A DNA stretch of 64,000 bases from Tyto alba. Taxonomy: Eukaryota; Chordata; Aves; Strigiformes; Tytonidae. How positions within the stretch are numbered: position 1 is the stretch's first letter; each line of letters opens with the position of its first letter. Both the position numbers and the translations under genes were made by a program. The notes under the pieces were generated by a model. It ran no database searches. It was given only the letters and a program-made list of their open reading frames with translations, and had not been told where the DNA came from. Below, in pieces: positions 48,695 to 60,224 of this stretch. The stretch is taken from assembly GCF_018691265.1 (NCBI RefSeq), contig NW_024881283.1, positions 5,429,731 to 5,493,730 of the forward strand. Direction: 5' to 3'.

Positions 48695-50218
48695 AGTAAC
48701 TAACTCCTAGCTATTAGTGTTGATTCTCACAGGAGGAAAGAAAAGCAAAGACCCTCATGTGCTATTGTATATACAATGTCATGTAAAATTACCCAGTTAT
48801 TTTAAAACCTGCTATAATAAGCTTTTCCCCGTGAATCCTGAAGTCTTCTAGGCTTGGAATTGCAGACCAGAGGGAGTAACAAGGTCAAGACAAGGCTCTG
48901 AAATGATCTCTGAGGGTAGCAGACCTGTGGACTGTTTGAAAATGACCACTCTTGCCCAACTGCAGGGTTGGATAAGTGAGCCCTTAATGCGGTAGCAGGA
49001 TTTTATATATAAATAGATGACAAGGAAGATGAGGAAGCCAGTGAACGGCTGCATAATGCTGCACGGCCCACAGCAGTAGCTTCCTTAGTGTTTAAAGCTC
49101 AATGGTGTTTGATTACTCCACACCTGCCTGCTCCTCCAAGGCTGAAAGCAGAAAAAATAATCTCCCCTGATATGCAAATCCAGCAAATCTAGATGCAGTT
49201 GAGGAGAGTAAGAAATAAATCTGGAAACCGAGTCACCAATTTCAAACTGTTTCTTGATAGAGATTTGACTGATTTCCCCCCTCCTTCTCTCCAGCTCACT
49301 CAGAAAAGACTGCATGAGGAGAATGAGGACTTATTCTTTTTGCACCATCATCTTGGAAAAAAAACGTGTATGGCTTCTGTGCACTGCGCAATACTAGAGT
49401 AGTTGGGCGTTTTCCAACAAATCTGCTAAACTTCTAACACCAAATGTTTTGAAATGAATGCTCCTTCGCATTGCTGTACCACCTCCATCAGGAAAGCTCC
49501 CCAGATCCAGGGAGCTCTGTGTGCTTCACAGTAGAAACACCTTCTGCAGAACCTAATAGCGCACTTTGCCTTGGATTGACTTCAAATCCCACTAAACTTG
49601 AGCTGTTCTGGTATAAGTGCTACTCACCGGCCTTTATTTTTTTAAGGAGTTTAATTTTCTATGAATGAGTAGAATATATAAAGCTTATTGGAGAGGGGGA
49701 ATCTGGGGGAGAGAAACTTCATATGAAACTGCAGCAGTCTTGAAAAGCCAGAACTGTCTTGTAGTAATGTGGCTCCACTTGCTGAAAGGCATCTCTTGTT
49801 TCTGTCTGCAACCTAAGGAGAAGCTTCTGCTCATGGGGGAAGCAGATGTCAAAATAATTCTAGGAAAAAGCAAAATTATCTTACTGATTTTTAATTGAAG
49901 ACTAAGGATTTTAAATTTAAGCAAGTAGGTAGCTGCCCAGTACAATAGAGATTTCACCCAGTTTAGAAAAATAGCAGGCATTGCTGCTCTCTTTGGGAGT
50001 ACCCAGTTTGTCTGAGGAGCTGGTTCTTTGCTGCTTAGGTGCCAGGACTAACAGTCTGAGCAGCCAGGTAGGGGCAGTGCTTTTGCTGAAACAATGGTGT
50101 TGCTGAGCTCAGTAGATCTGAAAGGTCTTGGGAGACGGTGGTGGAATATATGCCATCATTACAAATCAATAATAAGGACCTTGTCATCACCCCTGCTGTG
50201 GAAATGGGTTGGTGGTGG

Positions 50219-50287
50219 TTTTTTTTTTGGTTTTTTTTTTGTTTTGTTTTGTTTTGTTTTGTTTTGTTTTGTTTTGTATTTTTTTTA
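50219..50287. repeat. T-rich repeat with (TTTTG)n
   Basis: Two T runs joined by GG, then seven TTTTG units and another T run. The pentamer array is nearly perfect and likely length-variable. It generates a spurious Phe/Leu/Val/Cys-rich frame on +. Confidence 0.95.
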
Positions 50288-50289
50288 AA

Positions 50290-50665
50290 CCCATTGAACT
50301 ACCAAACCCTTTAATAGCTTTTTCTAAGTACAAGTTTGTCTTTCTAAAGCACTATTTTGTCATCCAAGTTCAGCACAGTCCTAACTTTTCTTGTATCAAA
50401 GGAGAAATCCAGCCCAAAATGTATTAAATTGGATGGAAATAAAAAATGGCTATGAATCTGTTCCATAATACCATCCAAAACACTCCTCAGCTTTCCTAGT
50501 CTTTGAACCAGTGCACTGAGCTGATACTGGCGTTTCTCATTCCAGCTGGATTAATGAGTTCCTGGACTAGCCAAAGACTTCCTACAATTCAGGGGAGCAA
50601 GACAGGTGCATCTTCTTTAGTAAGTCAGGCCAGATGGAATGGCTGTCGGGCCAGTTCTTCCCTTG
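50290..50665. other. No gene recognised
   Basis: Ordinary sequence. The 100-codon frame starting at 50503 runs through the poly-A run as poly-Lys, so it is not credible as a gene. Confidence 0.5.
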
Positions 50666-50669
50666 AATT

Positions 50670-50689
50670 AAAAAAAAAAAAAAAAAAAA
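50670..50689. repeat. Poly-A tract, 20 bases
   Basis: Uninterrupted run of 20 A, ending shortly before the coding-like fragments at 50700 onward. Confidence 0.95.
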
Positions 50690-50699
50690 GTACCTTTTA

Positions 50700-51370
50700 T
50701 GCAAAGGAGCAGTGGTGCCAGATATGTGGAAGGAGCAGGACGAAAAGATCATACAACTGCAAATTGAAAGAGGAACTGTTAGCATCCTCATTGCAAGGGT
50801 TGTAGGACACGATGACAAATGGTGAATGCCTCTACCTAAAGCTGGCCACGGTGATGAGCTGTGTACTTGTTCAGAGCCCAGGGAGAGATGCTTGGTCCAT
50901 TATAATCTGCTGTTCCTGGCCCAGAATGACACTTGGCTGACTGGTCAAGGTGAATGATGCTCGAGGCTGGTGCCAGACGGCGAGTGCAGCTATTGGGTTC
51001 CTCTGGCCTGCACCTGCCTGGCTAATTGCTCCAGGGTGGAAGACTTGCCTTGCTTAGAGAGCAGCATCAGGAGCTCAAGGCGAAGTACAACATGATAATA
51101 CTGACATAAAAACAAGTTGAGAGGATGTTGTGCTTCCAAAGGCAGGTCGTCCAACACTACAGAGCGAACAGGCTGAGACGCTGTGCAGGCAGGAGGCAGG
51201 AAAAAAGCCATTGGCTGTAGGAACAGTGGCATACTTGTCATCCCAGTGAGGCAGGAGGGCAGAATCTTCCTCCTGCAAACGCCAGCACATGGTGAGTTTA
51301 CCTCCGACTTGGATTTTGGAGGAACCAAGAGTATCAGTGAAATTGGACTAAACGCTACTGTCAGTGCTTA
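50700..51370 (+). pseudogene. Unidentified decayed coding sequence (tentative)
   Basis: On the + strand a frame from 50722 reads MWKEQDEKIIQLQIERGTVS and stops near 50814. After a gap, another reads LLREQHQELKAKYNMI, then QVERMLCFQRQVVQHYRANR (about 51054-51165) with one internal stop. Both stretches look like amphipathic coiled coil rich in Glu, Gln, Lys and Leu. The minus strand here is also open for 112 codons (50990-51328), so coding strand is uncertain. No family is recognised. It may be a transposon-derived or processed pseudogene with frameshifts, or chance. Confidence 0.2.
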
Positions 51371-51379
51371 AAAAGGTAA

Positions 51380-51715
51380 GGGAAAGGTTTTTGGAAATGT
51401 CAACATTTTGCTTTGACTTTCATCACGTCATCTTGATTATTTCTTCTAACCAAACTCAATGTAAGGCAATAAAAAGGCTTCAGGGAGAAAAAAGTCCTAT
51501 CTCAGTGGGTCTGCTGGTTTTTGTTTGATTTTGTTTGTTTGTTTGTTCTTTAGCTGTTTTTCATTTCCGCTATCTTCGTTCAAATGTATAAATCCTTGCA
51601 GAGTTGACTCATACCAATAGGCTTCAACAAAATTATATTGCAAGGAAGGAATTGGAGGGGGAGGAAAAACGTCTCATCGTCCTGGCAGTGACTTTGCTAG
51701 AGAGAGAAGTGTTGC
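51380..51715. other. No gene recognised
   Basis: A GTTT simple repeat lies at 51520-51552. The remainder is ordinary sequence. Confidence 0.55.
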
Positions 51716-51719
51716 AGGG

Positions 51720-52185
51720 GTGGGAACGCGTCCCAGGGTTTGGCAGCAGCGTTGGCTCGTGCTGGCCGGGCGTGTGCCCAGCTATCGGCTCAGCCTGCCC
51801 GTGCTCCATCTGTACAACGAGATGTAATCGCATTTGCAGACATCCTTTGGGAATAGGCACATGCTCCCAAACAGCTGGAGTGGTAGAAGAGCACCCGGTG
51901 GGAGCCAGCCCCCCGCCAGCTGCACGGCACTGGGGGTGCTCCCTTGCCTCCTTCCCCTCTCCGTGTCCGTGCGTGGGCTTTGCCGTGGGGCCCAGCACCG
52001 TGGCCACCCCGAGCCCCCCCCCGGGTGGTGTAGGGTGGCTCCTGGACGTGCCTGCAGGGTCGGAGGTGCCCGTGGGCTTTGCACTGCACCCACGAGTTTT
52101 GCAGAGCTCTGCTGCGCCTTCCCCTCTGCCAAACCTCTGCCTCGCACGCACCACAGGGAACTCAGATTTCTCCCGTGCTGTGTAA
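51720..52185. promoter_or_regulatory. GC- and CpG-rich block
   Basis: About 460 bases of high GC with raised CpG, including GGAACGCGTCCC, GGCCGGGCGTG and a run of C before GGGTGG at 52013-52027. Frames of up to 233 codons on the minus strand and 193 on the plus strand overlap completely. Their products are Pro/Gly/Ala/Arg-rich low-complexity sequence with no domain, so they reflect base composition. It may be a small CpG island or a GC-biased gene-conversion patch. Confidence 0.35.
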
Positions 52186-52189
52186 CAAA

Positions 52190-53122
52190 CCTGCACCGGC
52201 GCTTGGGGCTGCAGGATCCGCATCTTCCCCATGGTTAAGGCCTGTCTGTTCCACTGGGGGGGATGGGCATTAATATCCTCACAATTTTGGCAGCCAGAGT
52301 ATTTGCAAAGAGCAGGGTGCCCACCCCATCCCACTGCCCAGGGAACGGCTGCAGCCTCTCCCCATGAAGGGATCTCTTAGAGTCCCAAGAGCTCACCACC
52401 ATGATAAAAGCATGATAAAAGAGTTTGCTCTTGGTATTTTTTAATGTGTACTTAATTTCACTAGTTCTCAAGCAGTAGCAAAACATAATTACACTCAGTT
52501 AAGCACATGAAATATTGTCCTTTTTTTAAAAGACCACTGGTGGTGTTACGTCCTTGAAATCAAAGTGTTTCCTTTTTGTGCAGCACTCAAAGTGTGGATA
52601 CTTTAATATTTATTATTTTAATACAATTTATTTTTGGAAATATTAATTTACATTAACAAATACCAAAATTGTATTCTTGGGGAATGCTCATATGCTCTCT
52701 GTGAGTCAATTCAAACATTGTGGTTCTGGAGGATCAAGTCAAATATGTATAGATTTTAGCCTTTTTTTTTCTTCAAAGTTAGAATATCTTGAAAATCATC
52801 AGAACTATTTTGGGATGGGGAAACCCATTTTTCCAATTGGCAATAATTCCATCTGACTCCAATGAAATCGGTACTCCTTAATAGTAAGGCACAGTGGCTA
52901 GTATTCATTAACATGGCCATGGCTTCAAAACCTCATCTCTCTGGTAGATAAATGATGTATATATTTTTACGTGTATTAATACACTGACTTGACTTAGCAT
53001 TTTTTCCTTTTTCAGCCTCTGTAAAAGAGAATATCCAGATGAGCACCATCTGGTAATTAGCCCCAAAGGGCCACATGCATAATTTTCTTTCAAGGGGGAA
53101 CTTCCATGTTCTAAAAATATAC

Positions 53123-53155
<33 letters not shown>

Positions 53156-53695
53156 GCCTTTTGCTTCAGAAAGAAGCCTCTGAGTGCTATGTATGCATGT
53201 TTCCTGTTGCATGCGGGCTTCCCTTCCCCAGTTCTGCCTATTTGGGGACTATGTGGCAAAGAGAGAAACCATGGTACAGGCTAGAATGCCCTGAATAATT
53301 TATTATCTACAAAAGGGCAGAGAAAAAGAAATTACTTGTTTGAACACCAGGTCTGGATCTGATAATCAAACTCACTTCTACCTGTTCCCAGCCTGATGTT
53401 CTTCTCTGTTGCATTTATGAAAGAGCTCAGCAGTTGAACTCTTTCACAAATTATGCAGATCAAAAGAGCTGAGCTAACATGGAAGTAGGGAGCGGCAGGA
53501 GACTGAAAGAGCTGAACGGTATGGGATACCAAAGAGGAGAAAGGTAGAACAGCTGTCAGAGCCAGCAAGTGAGAGGCCAGCTAATTGAAAATGTGTATTA
53601 TCTTCTCAGAGTATGTTAATTGATATGTAACTTGTGATAGCCAGTGCTAGGCAATTCTGTGGGTGTGGGGAGGAAATACTCCAAACGATCCTTGC
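52190..53695. other. No gene recognised
   Basis: Includes an 11-base direct repeat (CATGATAAAAG twice, 52400-52421). 52580-52680 is AT-rich with many TTTATT/TTAAT words. 52845-52880 has a possible tiny ancient-repeat remnant (CTGACTCCAATGAAATC). No gene is recognised. Confidence 0.5.
53129..53154. repeat. Poly-A tract, 26 bases
   Basis: The longest homopolymer in the window. It gives a run of Phe in the minus-strand frame at 52933-53259, which is therefore not credible as a gene. Confidence 0.95.
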
Positions 53696-53699
53696 AAGG

Positions 53700-53890
53700 T
53701 TATTATATTAATAAGCTTCCACGTTTATTGCCTCTGTTATTTTGAGTTAATTACATGGGTGCCTAAATGTATCTCTCTTAAATCTCAATTAATGTCCTTT
53801 ACAATCAATTCATATTTAATTAATACAACGGGCTGATTAAATGTAAAGAGAATACGCATTTTGCACAAAGTACTCGAAGTCCTTTCTCAG
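53700..53890. promoter_or_regulatory. AT-rich candidate conserved non-coding block
   Basis: Dense TTAATT/AATTAA words, including GAGTTAATTACATGGG, AATCTCAATTAATGTCC, ACAATCAATTCATATTTAAT and GGGCTGATTAAATG, with complex sequence between them. These are homeodomain-like sites at unusual density. There is no frame and no repeat identity. Inference from composition. Confidence 0.3.
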
Positions 53891-53894
53891 CCGC

Positions 53895-56505
53895 GGAGTG
53901 GTTGGAAAATAAAACTGACTCTGATAGGACTAAATCTGACAGCTTTGGAGTTTGCCAACTTTTCGTGTTATTTAAGATGGTTCAGGAAGCCAGCAACTGT
54001 AATTCAGCTGAACAGTCTGTGAGGTCAAACATGCTGCTAGGGCTGTCTCCAGCAGAGTAAGGCAGGTCTGCAGAAGCCCACGGTGGCAAATGCGAAGGCA
54101 TGTATGTATATATATAGGGCCAAACTCACGGCAAAGGTGCTAGAAGACCCCTGCTCACAGGGGTTGAGTCCCTTGCTGAAACACACAGTGAGATCTAGCA
54201 CGCCGAGGCCGGGGCGAGGGACGCGTGGGAGTGGGAGGTGGGCGCTCCACGCCGGGGTCCATCAGCGCAACATCCAACCTGGAGGTGCTTCTCAGCTTTT
54301 CTCTGTGCAGCCTGGGGGAATGTGGGGTTGTAATGACGGGGTGTGACTGACGGACACCACGCACGGGCCAGCTTATAAAGCCTGTCTGTACAGTGCTGCT
54401 CCTGTTTTAGGTCACATTGCAGGGACTTGTACTTTGAATGCAGAAGCTGCTTGGCGCTGCCCTCAGCGGTGATTCAGAGAGGGGCTGGTTCAGTGATACA
54501 GAGCTGAAATGCTGGGAGCTTCAAATGTCTAAAGCATGTTTCTCTGTTGCAGGCAGCTGGATTTGGATAGGTGTCTTGCTGGAAGCTGCACATTGTAAAA
54601 GTAAGAACCGGGTTAGTAAAGAGCAAAATTTCTCAAAGTACAAGTTGGACTGAAATTCAGGGGAGTTTCAGGGTTGCCACTTCAGACTAGGGCAGCTAAA
54701 TTCCACACAGATGCTGTACAAAATCTCTTTGCTCACCTTTACTTAAAGTTTTGTGATGCTGAAGGTCACTTCCTTCTCTTGACCCTTGAGGAAGGCTAAT
54801 CTTAGGTCTGTAGCTTGAATCTTCACTGGAGAAAGTTCCACATTGATCCTCCCTGACTCTTGGGAGGAGCGACTGCCCACCCCGCTCTGTGCTTACTAGG
54901 CCCCGGTTATCTCTTGCAATTAACAAAAGAATAATACATGTTTTGAAATTCCTTTCCTGGATTAGCTACTGGCTGGAGTACTAAGCTCATGTACATACAG
55001 GATCTCTCCAAGGACTTGTCTTCTAGTATTTATTCTGATAACTGTAACGTACAGATAAGAGGTGCGCATGACACTAGAAATACAGAGTAAATTTACATTT
55101 TCAATACTGCAGAAAGCCACATTCAGAGAGCATCCGTGTTCTGAGGAAAAGTAGCCCATAAAAGGAAGGAAATCCCTAATGCCAAGGCTGGTGTCTCAAC
55201 CAGCAACCTGCTAAATATGCCTGTGTTTTAGTTGATCTTAGGAACTGAGGCACTGAATTAAAATTTTGGGGCTAGAAGCTTCGCTCAACCCTAGACCAAC
55301 CCTTACTCAACAGTAGCCTTGTCTCAACTGGTTGCAGGGTAAGGTACAAAGTAGAGGGCAAATCCTCACAGAAGAAAGTGTTTCTTTTAATTTTTGCCCT
55401 TGATTAATTCATTCCTCTTCTTGTCTGATGATCTGCAAAAGGATAGTGAAATTCATATGTGATTTAGACTATCTGACTTTCTTCTCTCAAGAATTACTGG
55501 TCTGTGCCTCGTGCTGACTGCAAATACCGAGACTGCACATGTGATTTGCAGTCACAAGTACTGGGGCCCCTTTAAATTAAGATTGAGTTAACAGTCACTG
55601 CAGTTTTTTCTAAAATCGACAAAAGATGTGGTCTTGGTAAAGCTTTGGCTACTTGAATTAAACTTGCTTTGAGGTATTTGTTTTGCTCTACTTGGATTGT
55701 TTGAATATTTTTGGTGAAAAAGCAAGAAAGAGAAAAAAAAAAAAAAACCTTACCTGCTTTCAAAAGCAAGTGAACACTTGTGAAATTTCTCCCTCTACAT
55801 ATATTTAATTCTAATCAGGTACAGCATTGCCCGGATAAGCAAGGAGTGGGTTGTTCTCTCTCTCAGCTAGACTTACGATCTTTTTCATTGTTTTTTATGT
55901 TGAAAGTATTGGGGTTTGTAATTAAGGCTATTTTTTCAATGAATTTTTAATCCTTCTATGTCTGAAGTGTGGAGACAGGAAAATCCTGCAGTAGTGTGGC
56001 TGTGGTTGTCTCTGTGCATGTTGGGCTATAGCATGCTCTTCTCTTTTTTTTTTTTTTTTTTGAAAGATGAAAGAATAACATCTCACATAATCGTATCACT
56101 CCAGGAGCTGAAGCTTTCAAACATCAGCAACTGCATGTGAGCACTTCAAATACGGAGGCATTTGTGTTCCAACAGCCGAAGCTGGCAGGAAGGAGAGCAG
56201 CCCAGCACCACACGATTTGGTGACCCAAGCACTCATCACACAGCCTGGCTCTGTTGGAGCCCCTGGCAGAAGCCCAGAAGACTTTAAAAGAAACAAGACT
56301 TCACCCATCAAGAATTCCCTCTTTCACTCGAAGCAGAGAAAAGCGAAGAAGTCTTATCAGGCAGCCTTGTCATCAATGGAAAATTAAAGACTGAGTCAAA
56401 GAGACAATGACTAAAGAATTAATTTTTTTTCATTCTTGCGAATTTAGATGAAGGAGAGGTGACAGTTTTATATTCCGTTAAGGGAAGTCTCTTAAATAAA
56501 AGAAA
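53895..56505. other. No gene recognised
   Basis: 54190-54265 is a short CpG-rich stretch (CACGCCGAGGCCGGGGCGAG). A plus-strand 87-codon frame across it has an antisense partner, and I reject both. An A run lies at 55733-55747 and a T run at 56044-56061. No repeat family is recognised. Confidence 0.5.
56044..56061. repeat. Poly-T tract, 18 bases
   Basis: Uninterrupted run of 18 T within ordinary sequence. Confidence 0.95.
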
Positions 56506-56509
56506 GAGT

Positions 56510-56556
56510 AGAAAAAAGAGAGAGAAAGGGGAAGGAGGAGGGGGAGGAGGAGAAAG
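56510..56556 (+). other. Polypurine run, 47 bases
   Basis: An uninterrupted A/G stretch on the + strand (GAAAAAAGAGAGAGAAAGGG, then GGA/GGGGGA units). Long polypurine-polypyrimidine tracts can adopt triplex (H-DNA) structures and exclude nucleosomes. The pattern is only partly mirror-symmetric. Confidence 0.9.
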
Positions 56557-56559
56557 TAA

Positions 56560-57435
56560 AGACTGCTCGGAGCTGTAATACAACTAAAGGCGAGAATTCT
56601 TCATTAAGAACTTAATTTAAAATCAAGTGCATCAGAGTAGTTTTGCCACCCTCCCAAAAGTTCACTTTCTTTTCATACAGCACTTTTCTAAATGCAAAAA
56701 TCTTTAATAATCTAATTTTTCAGTGGCCATATGTGTATACAATTGGCTCTTGGGTCTAAAGAGAGTTTGTTAAAGCAGTCTCACACGGAGACTTCTTGTT
56801 CTGAGACCTGGAAGTAAAGAAGTTTTCAGCAAAGCTGTAATGAAATCTTTTTCAATTGGTGCCCTTGGCTGTGGGCGGCTTTGTTTTTTTCTTTGAGACT
56901 TTTTTTTTTTTTTCCCTTTAATAGAATATATGGAGCTTTCATTTTGAAGCAAGGAGTTTTCTGAACCAATTGAGGAGATGCTGTCACTGAGGTGGGCTTC
57001 CCACTGAATCTGGAGGCACTGGTATTTGTACAAAGCAATAACTTTCTACCCAAACCACTTTTCAGTGGAAAATGTGTTTTTTCTCTGTGGACAAAGAAAA
57101 GCAGATTTCCTCTGGAAGGAGTTTTTATGTGTGGGATCTTGCCCTAAATTATAAAACTTTAAAAATTCAGGTGAAAGAATGACTTTTTTCCTATTAAAAA
57201 AAAAATACCGGAGGAAAGTGATTTCTCCCAGCAAACACTCAGAATTTTATCTGAGAAAATAACCCCAATTCTCAAAACATGCAAACCAATTTTCAGGCAG
57301 AAGGCTAATTGAAATTTTAATGGAAAAACTCAGGTGTCTTTAATCAAGACAACCTCTGGTCTAAGACGACTTGAGTTAGGGGGAGCAGATTTAAACCTGG
57401 CTCGTCTCCAGTAAAAGTGCAGAAGTTTCTGTGGC
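56560..57435. other. No gene recognised
   Basis: AT-rich, with ATTCTTCATTAAGAACTTAA near 56597 (an imperfect inverted TTAAG/CTTAA pair). A minus-strand 87-codon frame (56770-57033) runs through a Lys run encoded by a T tract and is not credible. Confidence 0.5.
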
Positions 57436-57439
57436 TGCA

Positions 57440-57605
57440 GCAGGCAGGGCCGGGGGTCCCGGTGCTGACGGACCCTCTGCCCTGGCACCGTCCCCGGGGT
57501 GCGGCTGGGGCACAGTCCTGTTGGTACCGGCAGGTCCTGTCGGGGGGGGCGGCTCCTCCCCGGATGACAGAAGCTCCACTTTGCACCCCGAATTCCCCAG
57601 AGGTG
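57440..57605. promoter_or_regulatory. GC-rich patch with raised CpG
   Basis: A short stretch including CCGGGGGTCCCGGTGCTGACGG, GTCCCCGGGGTGCGGCTGGG and a C-GGGGGGGG-CGG run. Opposing low-complexity frames of 134, 72, 70 and 64 codons overlap it. It may be a CpG-island remnant; no promoter element is visible. Confidence 0.3.
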
Positions 57606-57609
57606 TCAT

Positions 57610-58785
57610 GACCTCTTGTACTCTGGCACTTCTTACCTCTTGATGCCTTTACCGTGGTCCTTACCCTTCGTGTCTGCTCCACAGCTCTGTCGCAGCTGGA
57701 GCATCTAAAAGGCCGTGAACTCTTAAAGGCTGAGGTCTGTGGATGCATAACTAACTCGGTTGTCTTTGCTCTGGAGTGTTTTCCAAGTCTTACAGGGACT
57801 TTCTTCAGTTTGCAGAGGATAGCTGGGGCAGAGTGAGATGCCCCAAAGGCTTCAGCATAGATTTTTCCCAGTTTTCCTGGAGTGAAGGGAACGGGAGGCT
57901 CTGCTGCATGCAGAGGCTAATGCCCCTGGCACATCATTGCTAAGGAAAATGGGGAAGAGGGCAGGGTGGCAGCAGGATTTAAAGCCTTTAGATTCATCTC
58001 TCCTCCCTACTACCTTGCTTCCTTCTCTTGCAATGATATATTTTTGCATCATTGGCTCTTTGTGAAGATTTTCTTGACACTCCACTGAATGCAGAGGCAT
58101 CTAAGGAATTAAAAAAAAATAAAAATCCTTTCTTCCATTTCATTGGAGGGAAGGGCAAAAAAAGAAATGAAAAATGGCCCACTAGCTCTAAGAGGTAGAT
58201 ACAGCACAGGTCAATAACTGAAAGCACTTTCATAGACCACAGCTGGATAGCGTTGCTTGGTCTGAATTTTTTTTTTTTTTTTTTTTAAAGTCTATCTTTG
58301 TTATGTGTGCAAAGCTCATGAAAAGAGTCATTCGGATTGCAACATTCCTGATCTTTATGCCTACAGACTGACAAATCTGGGAGGCATAATAGAAGCACCA
58401 GCTGTTGTGGCTACTCATAAAATAAAAGATCTCACAGACGACTCGGGAAGATTTTTTAAAATTTTGTTCTTAGTAGCTTTCTAGCTTTCCTTTCCTCCCT
58501 GCTATGTAATGTGCCTCCCAGCAACAAGACCCAGAGAGTATTGAAAAACCACTGGCAAGGTGGCCTATAATTAACTAGCCGAGTTTGTGTATCCGGAACA
58601 AAAGAGCTAATTGTGTAGCAATCAGTTATTTGAAGAAAAAAAAAAGCACTGCTTTGAATTGCTCCACAATGCTCCTGCCCGGATGGGTGGGAAGGGCTGT
58701 GGCACAGCGATGCAAACACCCGTGTGCTGGGGATACACTGCAGAAAATATTAGGAGTTGTGAAAGCTGTCTGTTGAGGATGCCAG
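57610..58785. other. No gene recognised
   Basis: Ordinary sequence. A T run at 58267-58286 is listed separately. Minus-strand frames at 57852-58233 have no family resemblance. Confidence 0.5.
58267..58286. repeat. Poly-T tract, 20 bases
   Basis: Uninterrupted run of 20 T. No retroposed body was found beside it. Confidence 0.95.
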
Positions 58786-58789
58786 CAGC

Positions 58790-59065
58790 TCTGGAGGGGA
58801 GCACGCTGGCACCGGCGCCGGGACCGGAGGAGTTGAGTCTCGGCCTTAAGAATTTGGGAATGAAGCGCTTGGGTTTTGTTTCACTCTGCTGCCTTTCTTT
58901 TTTTTTTTGCTCCCTGTGTGGCACACAGAGGTGCTGTTCATCATCAGTTACCCGGCGTGTGCCTGCCCAAGCCCTTGGCAGGGTGAGGCCAGCGCCAGCC
59001 CAGGCACACAGCGGCGAGCCGCGATGGCACCTGCGGCAGGGCAGTGCGAGCTCCAGCTGCCTTCT
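58790..59065. promoter_or_regulatory. GC-rich, CpG-raised block
   Basis: Includes CACCGGCGCCGGGACCGGAG (58811-58830) and CACAGCGGCGAGCCGCGATGG (59007-59027), separated by an ordinary stretch with a T run. Opposing frames of 165 and 149 codons overlap it and lack domains. A small CpG-island-like element is possible, but no promoter motif or exon was identified. Confidence 0.3.
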
Positions 59066-59069
59066 GGGC

Positions 59070-60220
59070 ATCGCCCGGTGCCCTGGATGTGCTCTTCTGG
59101 CGGCCTAAAGGCTGAAATCAGCTGCAACTTACGGGCAGCAGAGAGTGTAGGGTGAACCTGGGAGGGGTGCAAAGCCCAGCCTGCGTCCTCCTGCTTTGCC
59201 TGCTCCCCTCTCAGACCAGATGACCGGCTTTGCTTTGCTTGTTGGTGCATGTGAAAGCCTGTAAGCACTCTGCCTTATTTCCAGTTCAGTAAGAAGCTTT
59301 GAAAGGTGTCTATCTTTGCTATTTAGACAGGTGTCCCTCCTCGGAAGGGCTGTGGCATGCAGGCAAGGCACAACCAAGCCATCTCATGCCATCTCTTCTG
59401 GCCTTTTCAGGAAAGCTCTGTGGTCAACGTTGCCCCTCCCTAAGGCCAGGTGCTAAACAAAGGTCAGCTAAGCACAGAACTCAGGATGTAAGATAGTCAC
59501 CCTAAGGTTCCAAAAGCATCTGGGATTCTGAGGCTGTTGCTGAACTGTTTGGAAACCCGTGAATGAGGAACTGCAGAGGGAGTTGGCTGCAGAAGAGACG
59601 TTTGGTTCTTGCTGTTCAGATCGATTGTGGTTCAGCTTCAGATTGGGGCTGGGGTGCTGGGTGGGAACAACTCCTGGGAGAAGGTTGCTTTAGCATAGGC
59701 TTGATTTCGTGTCCTTGAGCCTCATGCACACGTGTGAGATCCTTCTGTGCACGGGGGGGGGGGGGGGGGGATTTGTGACCCATGGGATGTCCTTCTACAC
59801 AGCACAGTCCCAGGAGCCTCACCCAGTCTTTTCTGCATTACGCCCGAGTGCTTCTAGGAGTGATCAATAGCTTTAAAAAGATACAGTCTTGTTTACAAGA
59901 TTACTTCTGATGTTTTCATGCCCACTCTTCTTTGTGGGAGGGGAGAAAGGAGTTGTAATGCACATTTGGAACATCATGTTTTGTGAAAGTGTGTTAGTTT
60001 TGTGAAACTATTCATTTAAAATTACCTCTTTCTCCATAAAAAACGGAGAGGGTTTTTTCTGACATTTTAAAATGAAACAGTTTCAGTTCATCTTGTTCTC
60101 AAATTTCCTTTCTTTTTTTTCCCTCTAATAATCCTTAAAAAGTGTGGAAACCAAGTATTTCTTTCAACCAACACTGCCTTTATTTTTGCTACAGCTCTGA
60201 GGTGGGTTGGGGAGAGATGA
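59070..60220. other. No gene recognised
   Basis: Apart from the G run there is only ordinary sequence. AT content rises after 59870, with short TTTAAAA words. No repeat family is recognised. Confidence 0.5.
59753..59770 (+). other. Poly-G tract, 18 bases (G-quadruplex-forming)
   Basis: An uninterrupted run of 18 G on the + strand, long enough to fold alone as a four-tract quadruplex. Long G runs are rarer than A or T runs in vertebrate DNA and are prone to sequencing and assembly length error. Confidence 0.9.
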
Positions 60221-60224
60221 TCAG

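Larger units (their letters stand above)
46925..50215. other. No gene recognised outside listed repeats
   Basis: 47640-47760 is GC- and CpG-rich (CCGCGGCTTCACCGCGCG) with overlapping opposite frames. 48084-48603 has opposing frames of 162 and 146 codons, both reading through the long T run, so neither is credible. 47100-47230 is an AT-leaning block. No repeat family was identified. Confidence 0.5.

Noticed and set aside
58611..59108. 165-codon plus-strand frame and 149-codon antisense partner
   Set aside because: GC-rich composition with low-complexity products and a T run inside. No domain.
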